Shown: positions 28,117-38,804, numbered from the stretch's first letter. The stretch: DNA of 64,000 bases from Pseudoalteromonas sp. A601 (GCF_002165575.1 NZ_MXQF01000013.1:1-64000); one strand, 5' to 3'. Numbers and translations: made by a program. Notes: generated by a model from the letters alone, not told the origin.

Positions 28117-31029
28117 ATGAGAAAATTGATAAGATCATTAAGTAGTTTTGTTAATAGGGCAATTAAAGTTCATGTAAGTCTATTTTCTGTTTTTATATTT
28201 TTAGCAGGTTGTGCAGAACATAATCAGCACTCTACTGAATCAGAATCTAGCAAAGTTGTAGCGCAAGTAGCTGCTCCGATACAGTTAAAAGTGGGGGAAG
28301 GGTTTGTCAATCCACTTGGTTATTATGAACAACGGCCACGTTTTAGTTGGAAAATACCCCAGTACGGCAAAGCTCAGTTTCAATCTGCTTATCAAATTCA
28401 GGTTGCGACTTCAGCTAAATTTCTTGATACCCAAGTTATTTGGGATAGCGAAAAGGTTGTCTCAGACAATAGCGCTTGGATAAGCTATCAAGGTAAAAAC
28501 TTATTGTCTCGTCAAAAGGTTTATTGGCGAGTAAAAATGTGGGATGAAAATGATCAAGCTTCTAAATGGAGTGAGGTTAACCACCTTGAAATAGGTCTAT
28601 TGAATAATGATGACTGGCAAGCAAAATGGATAGGCCATCCAGATGCTAATGAGTTTGATGAAGATAGTGTGTTTAATCGAACCGTCAAAGGTGGGCGTTT
28701 CCCCGCACCTAATAATAAATACTACCGACCACACTACTTACGCAAGGGTTTTAGTTTAGATAAAGACATCTATCAAGCACGGTTATACATCACATCAAAA
28801 GGTGTATTTAAACCTTTTATAAATGGTAAAGCCATTAGTAATGATGTGATGACTCCCGGTTGGACTCCTTATCACAAACGTATCGAAACACTCACTTATG
28901 ATGTGACATCACATTTAAAAATAGGTGAAAATACATTAGCTGCAATTGTTGCTGAAGGTTGGCACAGCGGAAGAATATTCCACCCAACAGAGCAGCAGTA
29001 TATGTTACCTATGCGCCTATTGGCGCAATTAGAAGTCACATTTACAGATGGCACTCAACAAATCGTTGCATCAAATAAAGATTGGCAATCGACTGACCAA
29101 GGCCCAATTCGCGAAGCGAGTAATTATGATGGGGAAATTTATGATGCTAATTTTGAACTAACTAATTGGCACAGCGCTGACTTTGATAAAAATCAAGATG
29201 CAGATAAATGGCAAAAGGTTATTACGGAACCACTTGAACAGCATGTGTTATTGAAGCCTAAGCGTCATTCTACGGTTCGTGAAACGTTAACTATTCCAGC
29301 AGTAAAAATTGTTAGCCAGAAAAATGGCATAACAATTTTTGATATGGGGCAAAATATGGTGGGAGTGCCAGAAATCAATATTCCTGTCATTAAAAATCAG
29401 CAAGTCAAATTACGTTTTGCAGAAGCTATTGATAAAGGTGAGTTTGCCGTAACTAACTTACGCTCAGCGAAAGCGACCGATCTTTATACTCCGAGTAAAA
29501 CAGGCGTGATCCGTTATCAGCCAACCTTTACTTTTCATGGTTATCAGTTTGTTGAGTTATCTGGATACGATCAAACCAAACCACCTTCCCTTGATTGGAT
29601 TAAAGGTAAAGTATTGCATTCTAATTTTGACGTTTACGATAATTTCACCAGTACTAACGCTAATCTAAATCAGCTGTCAGATAATGTATCGTGGGGATTA
29701 CGTGGTAACTTTTTAGATATACCAACCGATTGCCCACAGCGTGATGAACGTTTAGGTTGGACAGGTGATGCGCAAGTATTTGCTCAGACATCGATGTATA
29801 AAGCCGACGTTTATGGATTTTGGGCCGCATGGCTTGAAAGTGTTCGTGAAGAACAAAGTATTGATGGTATGGTTCCAAACTTTGTTCCTTTTCGTAATTT
29901 TTTGACCAGTTTAACAGGTTCTGCATGGGGCGATGCTGCAACGATTGTACCTTGGGAGCTTTATCAATTTACTGGCGACAAAACTATTCTTGCAGAAAAC
30001 TACATCATGATGAAACGTTGGTTGGGTTATCATACATTTAACAGTTATCAGCATATTTCTACCATGAGTAGCCATGGAGACTGGCTACAACCTTTCACCA
30101 GTGATGGTAATAATGGTGGCGACACTCACAGAGATTTAATTGCAACGGCTTATTACGCCTATTCAGCAGATATTGTTGCTAAAACGGCTCGCATTCTAGG
30201 TTACCACACTGATGCTGATCAATATGACGTTTTGTTCAATAATATTAAACGCAAGTTTCGAGATTACTTCTTTGATGAAAACTTGTTACTTCGCACCAAT
30301 ATTATCAAACCGCCGATCTACAATAATGGCAGTGAAAGACAAGGCCCAACAAAAAAAATATCACCTAAAACAACACAAACCAGTTATTTGCTGCCCCTCG
30401 CTTTTGATCTGTTTGCTGTTGAAGAACAAAATCAAGCGGTTGAACAGTTGGTTACTTTAATTGACAAGAGCGACCGCCACTTACGCACTGGATTCTTAGG
30501 TACGCCACTATTAGCGCCAGTATTACAAAAATTTGGTCATAGCGATCTCATGTATGAGATTTTATTTAAAGAAAGCTATCCCTCATGGTTTTATTCGATA
30601 AAAAACGGCGCTACTACCACCTGGGAGCGTTGGGATTCTTATTCGCTAGAAACTGGTTTTAATGGTGAGAAAATGAATTCGCTTAATCACTATGCTTACG
30701 GCGCTATTGCTAGTTGGTTTTATCGTGGAATGCTAGGTATTGAACAAACTCAGCCTGGCTTTAAACATTTTAAAGTTGAGCCGCAGTTTACTACTAAACT
30801 GTCAGAGGTTAGCGGTAGTCACCCAACCCCTCAAGGTGAAATTGCAGTTAGTTGGTCGATAAAAAATCAGCAACTTAGTATGTATTTAACTGTGCCAAAA
30901 AATACTGAGGCGTCATTGGTACTTCCAGACATAAAAAACATCAGTATTATTCGTAATGATTCCATGAATGTACAAAGTACTGACTTATTACCACCTGGTA
31001 ACTATGAAATTAAAGGTAATTTTATTTAA
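28117..31029 (+). CDS. GH78 alpha-L-rhamnosidase, lipoprotein (copy 2)
   Basis: 970 residues; basic N-terminus and lipobox LAGC at about residues 29-32. Same domain order as the first GH78: Ig-like (about 50-165), lectin-like domain (about 200-350, FKPFINGKAISNDVMTPGWTPY), catalytic barrel and C-terminal sandwich. The catalytic stretch DCPQRDERLGWTGDAQ (D538, general acid E in DER) is canonical, as is TTTWERWDS. It follows the lyase by 48 nt. The two GH78 proteins are divergent enough to suggest different substrates, such as differently sulfated or xylosylated rhamnosides, rather than a recent duplication. Confidence 0.93.
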   Translation: MRKLIRSLSSFVNRAIKVHVSLFSVFIFLAGCAEHNQHSTESESSKVVAQVAAPIQLKVGEGFVNPLGYYEQRPRFSWKIPQYGKAQFQSAYQIQVATSAKFLDTQVIWDSEKVVSDNSAWISYQGKNLLSRQKVYWRVKMWDENDQASKWSEVNHLEIGLLNNDDWQAKWIGHPDANEFDEDSVFNRTVKGGRFPAPNNKYYRPHYLRKGFSLDKDIYQARLYITSKGVFKPFINGKAISNDVMTPGWTPYHKRIETLTYDVTSHLKIGENTLAAIVAEGWHSGRIFHPTEQQYMLPMRLLAQLEVTFTDGTQQIVASNKDWQSTDQGPIREASNYDGEIYDANFELTNWHSADFDKNQDADKWQKVITEPLEQHVLLKPKRHSTVRETLTIPAVKIVSQKNGITIFDMGQNMVGVPEINIPVIKNQQVKLRFAEAIDKGEFAVTNLRSAKATDLYTPSKTGVIRYQPTFTFHGYQFVELSGYDQTKPPSLDWIKGKVLHSNFDVYDNFTSTNANLNQLSDNVSWGLRGNFLDIPTDCPQRDERLGWTGDAQVFAQTSMYKADVYGFWAAWLESVREEQSIDGMVPNFVPFRNFLTSLTGSAWGDAATIVPWELYQFTGDKTILAENYIMMKRWLGYHTFNSYQHISTMSSHGDWLQPFTSDGNNGGDTHRDLIATAYYAYSADIVAKTARILGYHTDADQYDVLFNNIKRKFRDYFFDENLLLRTNIIKPPIYNNGSERQGPTKKISPKTTQTSYLLPLAFDLFAVEEQNQAVEQLVTLIDKSDRHLRTGFLGTPLLAPVLQKFGHSDLMYEILFKESYPSWFYSIKNGATTTWERWDSYSLETGFNGEKMNSLNHYAYGAIASWFYRGMLGIEQTQPGFKHFKVEPQFTTKLSEVSGSHPTPQGEIAVSWSIKNQQLSMYLTVPKNTEASLVLPDIKNISIIRNDSMNVQSTDLLPPGNYEIKGNFI

Positions 31030-31038
31030 TGAGTACAA

Positions 31039-31065
31039 CCTAGCGCCATCATAGATGGCGCTAGG
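31039..31065 (+). terminator. Strong hairpin after GH78
   Basis: Perfect 12-bp stem CCTAGCGCCATC/GATGGCGCTAGG with a 3-nt loop, 10 nt after the rhamnosidase stop. Only a weak U-run follows. Confidence 0.7.
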
Positions 31066-31159
31066 TATTGCTTAGGAGTCACACCTGAATTCGTAATTTC
31101 TCACGGATTGTCAATAAATCAAGCTACATCCATCGTTCTTATAAGGTATGCGTTGATTT

Positions 31160-31945
31160 TTAAATATGAGCCCAATAATCTTCAATAGATTCCCTCGTGG
31201 GTTCTACTTTATTCATTATTTCAGAGTATTTATTTGTGACGTTAATGCTAAAGTTAAATTCTTCTTCGAAGTACTCATACCATAAAAATTCGTGTTTTTT
31301 ATTTGTATTATCTTTTACCTTGATTAATTTATTTTTTCTCGCTTTGGTTAACATCTCCATCATTGTACGCCAATTTCCTGTGCCAATAGTTTCTTCTTCT
31401 CTTGTAGCTAGAGAGTTATCAGACATAGTGGTATTTGAAAGTACAAAGCTTTCGCCTAAAACGGATATTATTTCGTTAAGGGGAGCAAGCTCAGAATAAG
31501 TGGCAGGGCAGGCTCCTGAAGCTATCGAATTAAGCAGGTCATAGGATTCCTCATCAATAACTCCGTATTCTAAAGCTTGCTTATGGTTAAATAATCCTAC
31601 GTTTTTAAAAAATACCATAATTTTGTAATGAAGTTCGTAATTCACATCAAAGCTACCAAGGCAATGATCTGAGCTGATTAAAGCTAATGAAGTACCAATT
31701 GAAATTTCAGAATAATTTTGTGCGTCTATTAAATATTTTGATAATAATTCTCGGTTTTCATCTTCACTGCGTTTTTGATGTTTGGGTTGCATTTTCATTT
31801 GATCAGAAAATCTGTTCATGAAATTGATTACTTTCTCTTCTGATATATGGGCAGTTCGAGTTATATTAGCTCCTGAATCACTACAGTTTAAAATACCGTA
31901 TAATAAGAATGAGGCTACTGTGCATAACAAAATAAATATCTCCAA
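31160..31945 (-). CDS. Hypothetical membrane-anchored protein, 261 aa
   Basis: Not recognised. A hydrophobic N-terminus (residues 2-20) ends at a cysteine (ILNCSDSG), resembling a lipoprotein signal without the usual lysines; the rest is soluble and mainly helical. The only start that includes the hydrophobic segment is TTG 31945, which lacks a clear ribosome site; translational coupling with the gene 18 nt upstream is possible. It forms a two-gene unit with the next gene, oriented against the surrounding ulvan genes. Confidence 0.55.
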   Translation of the reverse strand: MEIFILLCTVASFLLYGILNCSDSGANITRTAHISEEKVINFMNRFSDQMKMQPKHQKRSEDENRELLSKYLIDAQNYSEISIGTSLALISSDHCLGSFDVNYELHYKIMVFFKNVGLFNHKQALEYGVIDEESYDLLNSIASGACPATYSELAPLNEIISVLGESFVLSNTTMSDNSLATREEETIGTGNWRTMMEMLTKARKNKLIKVKDNTNKKHEFLWYEYFEEEFNFSINVTNKYSEIMNKVEPTRESIEDYWAHI

Positions 31946-31963
31946 TGCTTGTTATAGTTACAT

Positions 31964-32725
31964 CTATGATGAAAGTTGTTTGATTAAACCGTAAGAAAAT
32001 AAAGCTGTTATAAGGCTAGTCGTAACACTTAATGCCACATGCCTCCAATTAAATGGGGCTTGTTTCACGGGGAGTGTCCTGTTAGCTGTAAATCCGCAAT
32101 AGAGAGCAACGATTACTGCAAATAAAGGTAGAACACCTGATATTGCGGCTAAACAAATACCTTTTTTTAGTTTACCGTAACCACAAACGTAACTAGCGCC
32201 AAAAAGTAAGGCCCACCAGTTGAATTCTATGGACTTTTTTGGGTAACTAAGCTTAAAAGGTTTTACCTTTAATTTTGCTGGTGATAAATTTTCCATCATC
32301 TTTCCAGTTATGCTTTCAGAACTGGGAATTTTGATTGAATCTAAAGCTTGACCAAGACTTTTACTAGTTTCAGGAAAGCTTCTTATCTTCATAGAATTAA
32401 TAGTTTTATTTTGTTCTTCTAATTTACTTTCAATTATTTCTTGCCCTTTCTTTAATTCAAGCATGATTTTATACAATTGCTCAATTGTTACACTATTCGG
32501 CGAAGTGTTTGGTGTTGTTAGTGTTGTGATGATCCCTTTTTGTCTGAGAATATGTTGATAGTCTTTTGCTCGCTGATATGAGGCCCTAAAAACCGGAAGT
32601 TTTTCAAAAAAAGCATTTATCTGCTGAGAGTTAGCTTTGAAAATTTTCTCGATTATTTCTTTTCCCTCATCAAGAGTAATATCATTAATTAAACTCTCAA
32701 AAACTAAAGCTTGTTTAACAGTCAA
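31964..32725 (-). CDS. Hypothetical protein with C-terminal membrane helices (DUF2628-like end)
   Basis: About 253 residues. AAAGGAG lies 8 nt before TTG 32725, so this is the probable start although the frame runs to 32755. The N-terminal 90 residues are helical, residues about 85-115 look like coiled coil, and the C-terminus has two or three TM segments beginning FNWWALLFGASYVCGYGK, which resembles the DUF2628 pattern of an FNW motif before membrane helices. Function unknown. It is paired with the 261-residue gene downstream and seems unrelated to ulvan breakdown. Confidence 0.6.
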   Translation of the reverse strand: MTVKQALVFESLINDITLDEGKEIIEKIFKANSQQINAFFEKLPVFRASYQRAKDYQHILRQKGIITTLTTPNTSPNSVTIEQLYKIMLELKKGQEIIESKLEEQNKTINSMKIRSFPETSKSLGQALDSIKIPSSESITGKMMENLSPAKLKVKPFKLSYPKKSIEFNWWALLFGASYVCGYGKLKKGICLAAISGVLPLFAVIVALYCGFTANRTLPVKQAPFNWRHVALSVTTSLITALFSYGLIKQLSS

Positions 32726-32755
32726 GCTACTTACTCCTTTATAAAATACTGACAA

Positions 32756-33135
32756 CCTGAAGCAGGCGGGGGAGCATTATAAATATAACACTGTGATTAT
32801 CAATGATATTTTTTTGGTAAAACAGTTGCTTTTTAATAGATGCTTTTAAAATTTTTTGATCCCTGTTACTACTTTAAGCCTGAGAAAACAAATTAAGCCC
32901 TATAGTTTAATAAGCTTCCTTTCATAATATTTAGCCCTTCAATTAAGTAGAAAAGAATAAATGTGTAAGTAAAATGTAGCAAAATAATTTATTATTTGAC
33001 ATTATCAATCAAAGTGGGTCAATATCAGTCATTGTGAATGTTTTGTTCAGTCGATATGCAACAGGTGAACAGGCGTCAATGTAAGGCGCGTCTGCTACAT
33101 CATTATGTAGTGGCTGATTTTTAAAAGAGGGTTTA
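32756..33135. other. Divergent promoter region, orphan pair / GH88
   Basis: 380 bp, AT-rich, no gene. GTCAATATCAGTCATTG (33018-33034), preceded by ATTATCAATCAAAG, resembles elements at 20833 and 61301. AGAGGG at the right end is the ribosome site of the GH88 gene. Confidence 0.45.
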
Positions 33136-34353
33136 ATGAGAAAAATAACAACTAAAAGTGCTTTGGCTGCTGCTGTTTTATTTGCATTACCGGTATGTGA
33201 TGCGGTTGAAACGAATAGTAAGCAAGGTACTCTTTTAAATGAAAATGTTCAGTTTTGTCGTGCCACACTTGATAAAGCCCAATTGCAATTGGACGATTTC
33301 AGACAAGCGTACACAAACCCAAATAAAATCCCTACCTCTTTTAGTGACGGTAAAGTCAATTTCATTACTCCAATGGGATGGACAAGTGGCTTTGTCGCAG
33401 GCAGCTTTTGGTATATGTATGAGCACAATCAAGATCAAAGCTGGCTAAACACCGCCGTAGAGTGGACGAGTGCATTAGAAGATATGCGTTTTAATCGTAA
33501 AACTCATGATGTGGGTTTTATTATGAATAACAGCTTTGGTAATGGGGTAAGACTAACGGGTAATAAAAGTTATACTCCTATTTTAGTTAGTACAGCTCAA
33601 ACATTGATGGAGCGTTACAACCCCAAAATTGGTGCTACATTCTCATGGAGTTGGGGTGTTTGGGAGTTTCCGGTCATTATCGATAACATGATGAATTTAG
33701 AATTGTTATTTAATGCGTCAATTGCGACAGGGGACAAAACCTATTATAACGCTGCTGTAAGTCATGCCACAGTGACGATGAAACATCATTTTAGGGATGA
33801 TTTCAGCTCATACCACCTAGTTAATTACAGCCGAGATACAGGGCTACCAGTTTCAAAACAAACCTTTCAAGGCATTACTGATGACTCATCTTGGTCTCGA
33901 GGCCAAGCATGGGGTGCTTATGGCTATACAATGGTTTATCGCTACACAAAAGATGAAAAATTTTTAAACCATGCACGAAATATTGTTAACTATATCCTTA
34001 CACATAAGAATATGCCTGAAGATCTAGTTCCGTATTTTGATTATAACGCACCAGATGATCCTGAAATTCATAACTATCGCGATTCGTCAGCTGCATCTCT
34101 TCTTGCAAGTGGACTACTTGAGTTGGCCACCTATGTTGAAAAAGAAGAAGCTACACGTTATCGCAAAGCCGCGATGACAATGTTACGAAGCTTAAGCTCA
34201 CCAGAGTACTTAGCTGAAAAAGGTGAAAATGGTTACTTCTTACTTAAACAAGCTACGGGTAATTACCCCGCCGGTAAAGAGCTAAATGCCGCGTTAAATT
34301 ATGGCGATTATTATTTTTTAGAAGCGCTTAATCGCTGTAAAAATATAATCTAA
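33136..34353 (+). CDS. GH88 unsaturated glucuronyl hydrolase
   Basis: 405 residues with a signal peptide (cut near VCDA). GH88 (alpha/alpha)6 barrel features in order: WTSGFVAGSFWYMYE, the catalytic-Asp motif THDVGFIM (near 125), the second Asp in IIDNMMNLELLF (near 190), WSRGQAWGAYGYTMVYRYT, RDSSAASLLASGLLELA and the final NYGDYYFLEALNR. GH88 hydrates the enol ether of 4,5-unsaturated glucuronides made by lyases. A GH88 beside GH105 gives two related activities, perhaps for different linkages or products. Good ribosome site (AGAGGG). It is followed by the heparinase-like lyase. Confidence 0.93.
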   Translation: MRKITTKSALAAAVLFALPVCDAVETNSKQGTLLNENVQFCRATLDKAQLQLDDFRQAYTNPNKIPTSFSDGKVNFITPMGWTSGFVAGSFWYMYEHNQDQSWLNTAVEWTSALEDMRFNRKTHDVGFIMNNSFGNGVRLTGNKSYTPILVSTAQTLMERYNPKIGATFSWSWGVWEFPVIIDNMMNLELLFNASIATGDKTYYNAAVSHATVTMKHHFRDDFSSYHLVNYSRDTGLPVSKQTFQGITDDSSWSRGQAWGAYGYTMVYRYTKDEKFLNHARNIVNYILTHKNMPEDLVPYFDYNAPDDPEIHNYRDSSAASLLASGLLELATYVEKEEATRYRKAAMTMLRSLSSPEYLAEKGENGYFLLKQATGNYPAGKELNAALNYGDYYFLEALNRCKNII

Positions 34354-34405
34354 TTTTAAATACCCTTGCAACAATAAACACACAATAATTTAGGAATTAC
34401 CGACA

Positions 34406-36970
34406 ATGTTTGTAATCAACAGCAAAATAAAACGGGAAATACCAGTGCGTACTTTTTGGGGCTCTAACGCAGTCGCAACTTGTTTTATCCTTTTTATAAC
34501 ACTCATCGTATTTAGAGCGTCGGCTACAGAAGTAGAACGCCCTTCAATTTGGGTTAAAAAATCTGAACGTCCAGAAATTTTAAATAAAATTAAAACAGAA
34601 CCTTGGGCTAAGTCATTATTTGAAGAGCTTAAACATCGTGTCGAGCCAATCGCTGCACTTAACAAAGAGCAACGTCTAAAACCACTTGAAGAATTACCAC
34701 TAATTTGGAATAAAGATCAGTCGCAAGCACCTACGTTACCACTTTTTAGAGTTAAAAATGGTGGCACTAAAGAGCAGTTACAGCTGGTTATTAAAGCGCT
34801 GCAAGACGGTGTTGATTGTGGTGTGATGTATTATATAACTCAGGAAGATAAATACGCCGCCTGTGGTGCTGACATACTTAATACATATACCAACGCATTA
34901 ATGCTAATGAAAGTTCATAAAGAAGGCGCAATGAACTCAAGTTGGATGTTCCCGGGTGATCACCTTTATGAAGCACGTGTTATTGGTGCTCAATTACCGA
35001 TTATTTATGATTTTGTTTATCCGTATCTGAAGTCAGGGGGGAAGGTTTACGATCTGCAATCAGATAACCTAGTAACGTTTGATTTCATGCAAGCACAACA
35101 GGTTTTTGAAACTTATGTGTGGTTGGCACTTAACAAAGGGTTATTAGACTCGAATTGGCCTGTACTAGAATCATCAAGCTTAGTGCATAATATCCTAGCG
35201 TTAGATGATCCAAATAAAATTGCTAAAAACCTGCCGTATTACACACATGTGGATACAAAGCATCAAGCTTCGTTAAATACGGTTGCAAGAAAGTTTGAAA
35301 ATGAAGGTGATATCTGGCCGGAGTCTTTTCAGTATTCAAAACATGTTGCAGCGTTTTCGGTGTATTTAATGACTTTACTTGACCGCTATGACCCTACACT
35401 AAAATTGGGACAAAAATATACCAATATTCCTGCGGCATTTACATCATATTATGATCTTCAATATCCTAATAATGAATACCCCTATATTGGTGATGGTCAC
35501 CGTACTTATAAACCAGAGTATTCTGCTTTAGAAATGTCATTGTTGTTAGCAAAATTAAATAACAACGAAAAACAGATAAATGACTTTAGTAATTACCTCG
35601 CTTCAAGCATAAATGCTGGCGTATATGATCGTGGGCATCTGCATAAGCGTTCTTATGGCGCGAGCCCGTATTACACGCCATTACAGTTATTATGGTTTAC
35701 CAAAGAAATACAAAGCAGCCAAGAAGTAGACGTAGCACCACCACGCCCCAGAACAAAGCGTTTAGAATATGCGGGAATGAATATTCAACGAAATATCAGT
35801 AAGCAAAATCCTGTAAAAGATAGCCTAATGGCGTTTGTTGCTGGTGGTTCGTATATTCATGGTCATGCCTCAGGTATGGATATGGAGTTATATGGTCAAG
35901 GTCACGTACTTGGCGTTGATGGTGGTAAAGGCACTTACAGAACACCAATTCATGAAAATTATTATCGTTTATTTGCCGCACATAACTCAGTGATAAGTAA
36001 TGGTGCATCTGCCTCTAGCGGTGATTGGATCAACTTAGGTATTAACCGCGTGCAGTCTATCGCTATGGAGCCTGCTGCCGGTGAAGAAGGGGTGTCAGAT
36101 AAGTACTCATTTAATATGTCATCGTTTTATGATGAATTTAATAAAATAGCACCGGCTGATCACCAACGTACTTTAGCTTTAATAAAGCTTTCAGATACCA
36201 AAGGGTATTACCTTGACATATTTAGAGCTAAAAGTAGTTATAACGATGAGTTTCATGATTATGTGTATCACAACATTGGCGACAAAGTTGATATAACGTC
36301 AGACTCTAAAAAAGTAAATCTACAATCAGACGCTGAACGTTATCAAGCTGCTGCTAAAACCCCTTGGGTTAAGCATAAAGACTATCAACATCCAGGGTGG
36401 CATTACTTTGAAGATGTTAAAACAGCTAAAACGTCTTCACAGCAGTATGAGGCAACATTTACAGCGTCTAAACTAGGGGATAAATCAATTGTAATGCGCG
36501 CATTGATCCCAGCAGGGCTAGATGTAGAGCTTACTACTGTTAATGCTCCGCAAGCTTACGGCGCGTCGGCATCTTATAATAAAAAACCATTGCCAACGTT
36601 TGTAATGCGCCACCAAGGCCAAACGTGGAGTAACCCATTTGTGGTTGCGTATGAATCGATTACCGAAGGTGAGGATTATGCGTTAACGTCTGTTGAACGA
36701 CTTTACTCAAAAGGTGTATTTAAAGGCATGAAAGTAAGCGCAACAATAAATAACAAGTCGTTGACGCAGTACATCATTGTTCAGGAAAATATCAACGATA
36801 AATATGAAGACAATAGTTTAGGGATTCATTTCCAAGGCAAATTTGCTGTTATAACTACGGATGAGCAAAACAAACTTGTCGATATGTACATCGGGCACGG
36901 TAAGAGCTTGCAGTATAAAGAACATACGCTTAATACATCGTACGAAAAGTCAGGTTATTTGGAACTGTAA
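34406..36970 (+). CDS. Heparinase II/III-fold polysaccharide lyase (PL40/PL37-like)
   Basis: 854 residues with a signal peptide (hydrophobic 24-40, cut near ASA). Residues about 45-440 are a helical toroid (LYEARVIGAQLPIIYDFVYPY, PESFQYSKHVAAFSVYLMTLLDRYDP, YSALEMSLLLAK). The heparinase II/III-like beta-sandwich follows (GGSYIHGHASGMDMELYGQGHVLGVDGG, HNSVISNGASASSGDW). This two-domain build and length fit the uronate lyases grouped as PL40 and PL37, some of which act on ulvan. The family number is inferred, not proven. It is co-directional with GH88, 52 nt upstream, which would process its unsaturated products. Confidence 0.78.
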   Translation: MFVINSKIKREIPVRTFWGSNAVATCFILFITLIVFRASATEVERPSIWVKKSERPEILNKIKTEPWAKSLFEELKHRVEPIAALNKEQRLKPLEELPLIWNKDQSQAPTLPLFRVKNGGTKEQLQLVIKALQDGVDCGVMYYITQEDKYAACGADILNTYTNALMLMKVHKEGAMNSSWMFPGDHLYEARVIGAQLPIIYDFVYPYLKSGGKVYDLQSDNLVTFDFMQAQQVFETYVWLALNKGLLDSNWPVLESSSLVHNILALDDPNKIAKNLPYYTHVDTKHQASLNTVARKFENEGDIWPESFQYSKHVAAFSVYLMTLLDRYDPTLKLGQKYTNIPAAFTSYYDLQYPNNEYPYIGDGHRTYKPEYSALEMSLLLAKLNNNEKQINDFSNYLASSINAGVYDRGHLHKRSYGASPYYTPLQLLWFTKEIQSSQEVDVAPPRPRTKRLEYAGMNIQRNISKQNPVKDSLMAFVAGGSYIHGHASGMDMELYGQGHVLGVDGGKGTYRTPIHENYYRLFAAHNSVISNGASASSGDWINLGINRVQSIAMEPAAGEEGVSDKYSFNMSSFYDEFNKIAPADHQRTLALIKLSDTKGYYLDIFRAKSSYNDEFHDYVYHNIGDKVDITSDSKKVNLQSDAERYQAAAKTPWVKHKDYQHPGWHYFEDVKTAKTSSQQYEATFTASKLGDKSIVMRALIPAGLDVELTTVNAPQAYGASASYNKKPLPTFVMRHQGQTWSNPFVVAYESITEGEDYALTSVERLYSKGVFKGMKVSATINNKSLTQYIIVQENINDKYEDNSLGIHFQGKFAVITTDEQNKLVDMYIGHGKSLQYKEHTLNTSYEKSGYLEL

Positions 36971-37115
36971 CAGCCAGATACTTCTTATTTAAAAATCAAA
37001 CAGTGTGGTTTGTTCATATCGTTAAGAATAAGCCACCACTAAATGAATCGCTATCGAGTACTTTATTTATTACGCTCTGCGATTCAGCTTCGATACAAAC
37101 ACACCGAGACACACT

Positions 37116-38804
37116 ATGCAATTATTAGCACCTCATAAAGCTTTTAAGCTGAGTAAAAAAACCATCATTTTAAATTTAATGCTGACAGCCGGTCTTCTTA
37201 CGTCTGCTTGCTCATCCAATTCGGTAGCGACTACCGAGAAATCGTTTATGAGTGAAAGATCTGAATTAATAAAAAAATACTCAGTAACTGATAACGTGTT
37301 TTCAACATTAGAAAATCAAGTTGACCCGAATGATCCGCAAAGTAGTGAATATTGGCGCTGGAGAATTGATCAGTACTTATATGGGGCTTACCCTGAGTAT
37401 CAAGCTATTTATGATAACTATACCGAAGGTAAAACATTCCATCAGATATACGAATTACCTCAAGAAGATCTTGGGCCAAAAAAAGTACTACCGTCATCAC
37501 TACCAAAGCTCCCCGACGGGTACTTTACCGATAACTTACAAGGAAACCCGCATACAGGATGGCGTGATGTAATTGGTGATAAAGTATTTATTACCTATCA
37601 AGGACATTTAACAGACCCATATATTGCCAGCTATGATCTGAAAACGCATCGATGGGATGGACCTTATAAAGCGGCAGAAAGTACACTCTCCAAGGGCGAT
37701 AGAAAAATTGATAGCCACGGTCGGCCAATTATTGAACAGGATAGCAAGGGGCACTTTCATATTATTTATGGGGGACATGGCGGTGAAAGAGAGGACGGGT
37801 TAAATCCGTTGTCAATTGATACGCCGCATGCTGGCGGTAGGATGCTGCATGTAATGTCAGAAAAACCAAATGATATCAGTAAGTTTGTATACGTGAATGA
37901 CATCACACCGTTCGCTTCATATACCGCGAGTGAAAAAATGGCTAATGGTGATATTTATCTATTTACTCGAGCGGGCACGCATAAATCGCCATGGGTATAT
38001 TACAAAATGAAAAATGGTGAGCAAACTTTTGAGCCTCCCGTCGTTATCACTATACCAACCCCGCAGGTAGAAAACCCTATTAATGTAGACACCTTTTATA
38101 TTAATCCCATGAAAGTGTCGGATACGGAAATAGTGATCAGTTCTTTATGGCATGAATGCAACTTCTTAGAGGTGCATGACAAGTCAACGTATAGTCGTAT
38201 TAACGCTTATTATATGAAGCTGGATACTACAACTGACACATTTTATAACGCCGAAAACGAAAAGTTAACATTACCAATTACGTTAGAAGTCGCAAATCAA
38301 AAAACACTTGCCTTTGATTCTACGCAAAGAGAAGAGACTCCCTTTACTACAGCCCCTCTTATTCTGGCTGACAAAGTTCCAGCTGTTGCTTATCAAGCGC
38401 GAACTAAAGACTACAGAGAATGGCGAATGACAGTCTTTAAAGATGGTCAATGGGAGCATAGTAAACCCATGCCTGGCACTGCTAACAGAACCTTAGTTGA
38501 CAGTGAAAACAACACGATATCAAACATAGGAAAGCTAGAAATATTAACTAAAGAACCTAATAGCTATACAGCGGCTGTCACTTATAAAGACCGGCAAGGT
38601 AAAGCAGTTTTTGCTATTGCAAAAAGTGCTGATGCTCAACGTTGGCGCATTGACCAAACTTACTTAAATCTAGCTAAATCAAGAATCGAAATGGAAATTG
38701 TAAAAGCCAGCAATGGTCAAGGAGTGGCTGTTTTACTCAACGTTAAAAAAGGCAGTGCACAGCGTCTGTATCTATGGCGTGATGGTCAGTTTCGTCCACG
38801 CTAA
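37116..38804 (+). CDS. PL25-like ulvan lyase, lipoprotein beta-propeller
   Basis: 562 residues with a lipoprotein signal (cysteine in TSACSS). After a 100-residue leader the protein is a BNR-type beta-propeller. Y269 in ASYTAS and R285 in YLFTRAG are 16 residues apart, as are Tyr188 and Arg204 that I recall for the PL25 enzyme PLSV_3936; a histidine-rich segment (SHGRP at 201, GGHGG at 221) supplies candidate active-site His. Such enzymes cut rhamnose-3-sulfate/uronic acid links by beta-elimination. No strong ribosome site is seen before ATG 37116. The family call is from fold, residue spacing and context. Confidence 0.75.
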   Translation: MQLLAPHKAFKLSKKTIILNLMLTAGLLTSACSSNSVATTEKSFMSERSELIKKYSVTDNVFSTLENQVDPNDPQSSEYWRWRIDQYLYGAYPEYQAIYDNYTEGKTFHQIYELPQEDLGPKKVLPSSLPKLPDGYFTDNLQGNPHTGWRDVIGDKVFITYQGHLTDPYIASYDLKTHRWDGPYKAAESTLSKGDRKIDSHGRPIIEQDSKGHFHIIYGGHGGEREDGLNPLSIDTPHAGGRMLHVMSEKPNDISKFVYVNDITPFASYTASEKMANGDIYLFTRAGTHKSPWVYYKMKNGEQTFEPPVVITIPTPQVENPINVDTFYINPMKVSDTEIVISSLWHECNFLEVHDKSTYSRINAYYMKLDTTTDTFYNAENEKLTLPITLEVANQKTLAFDSTQREETPFTTAPLILADKVPAVAYQARTKDYREWRMTVFKDGQWEHSKPMPGTANRTLVDSENNTISNIGKLEILTKEPNSYTAAVTYKDRQGKAVFAIAKSADAQRWRIDQTYLNLAKSRIEMEIVKASNGQGVAVLLNVKKGSAQRLYLWRDGQFRPR

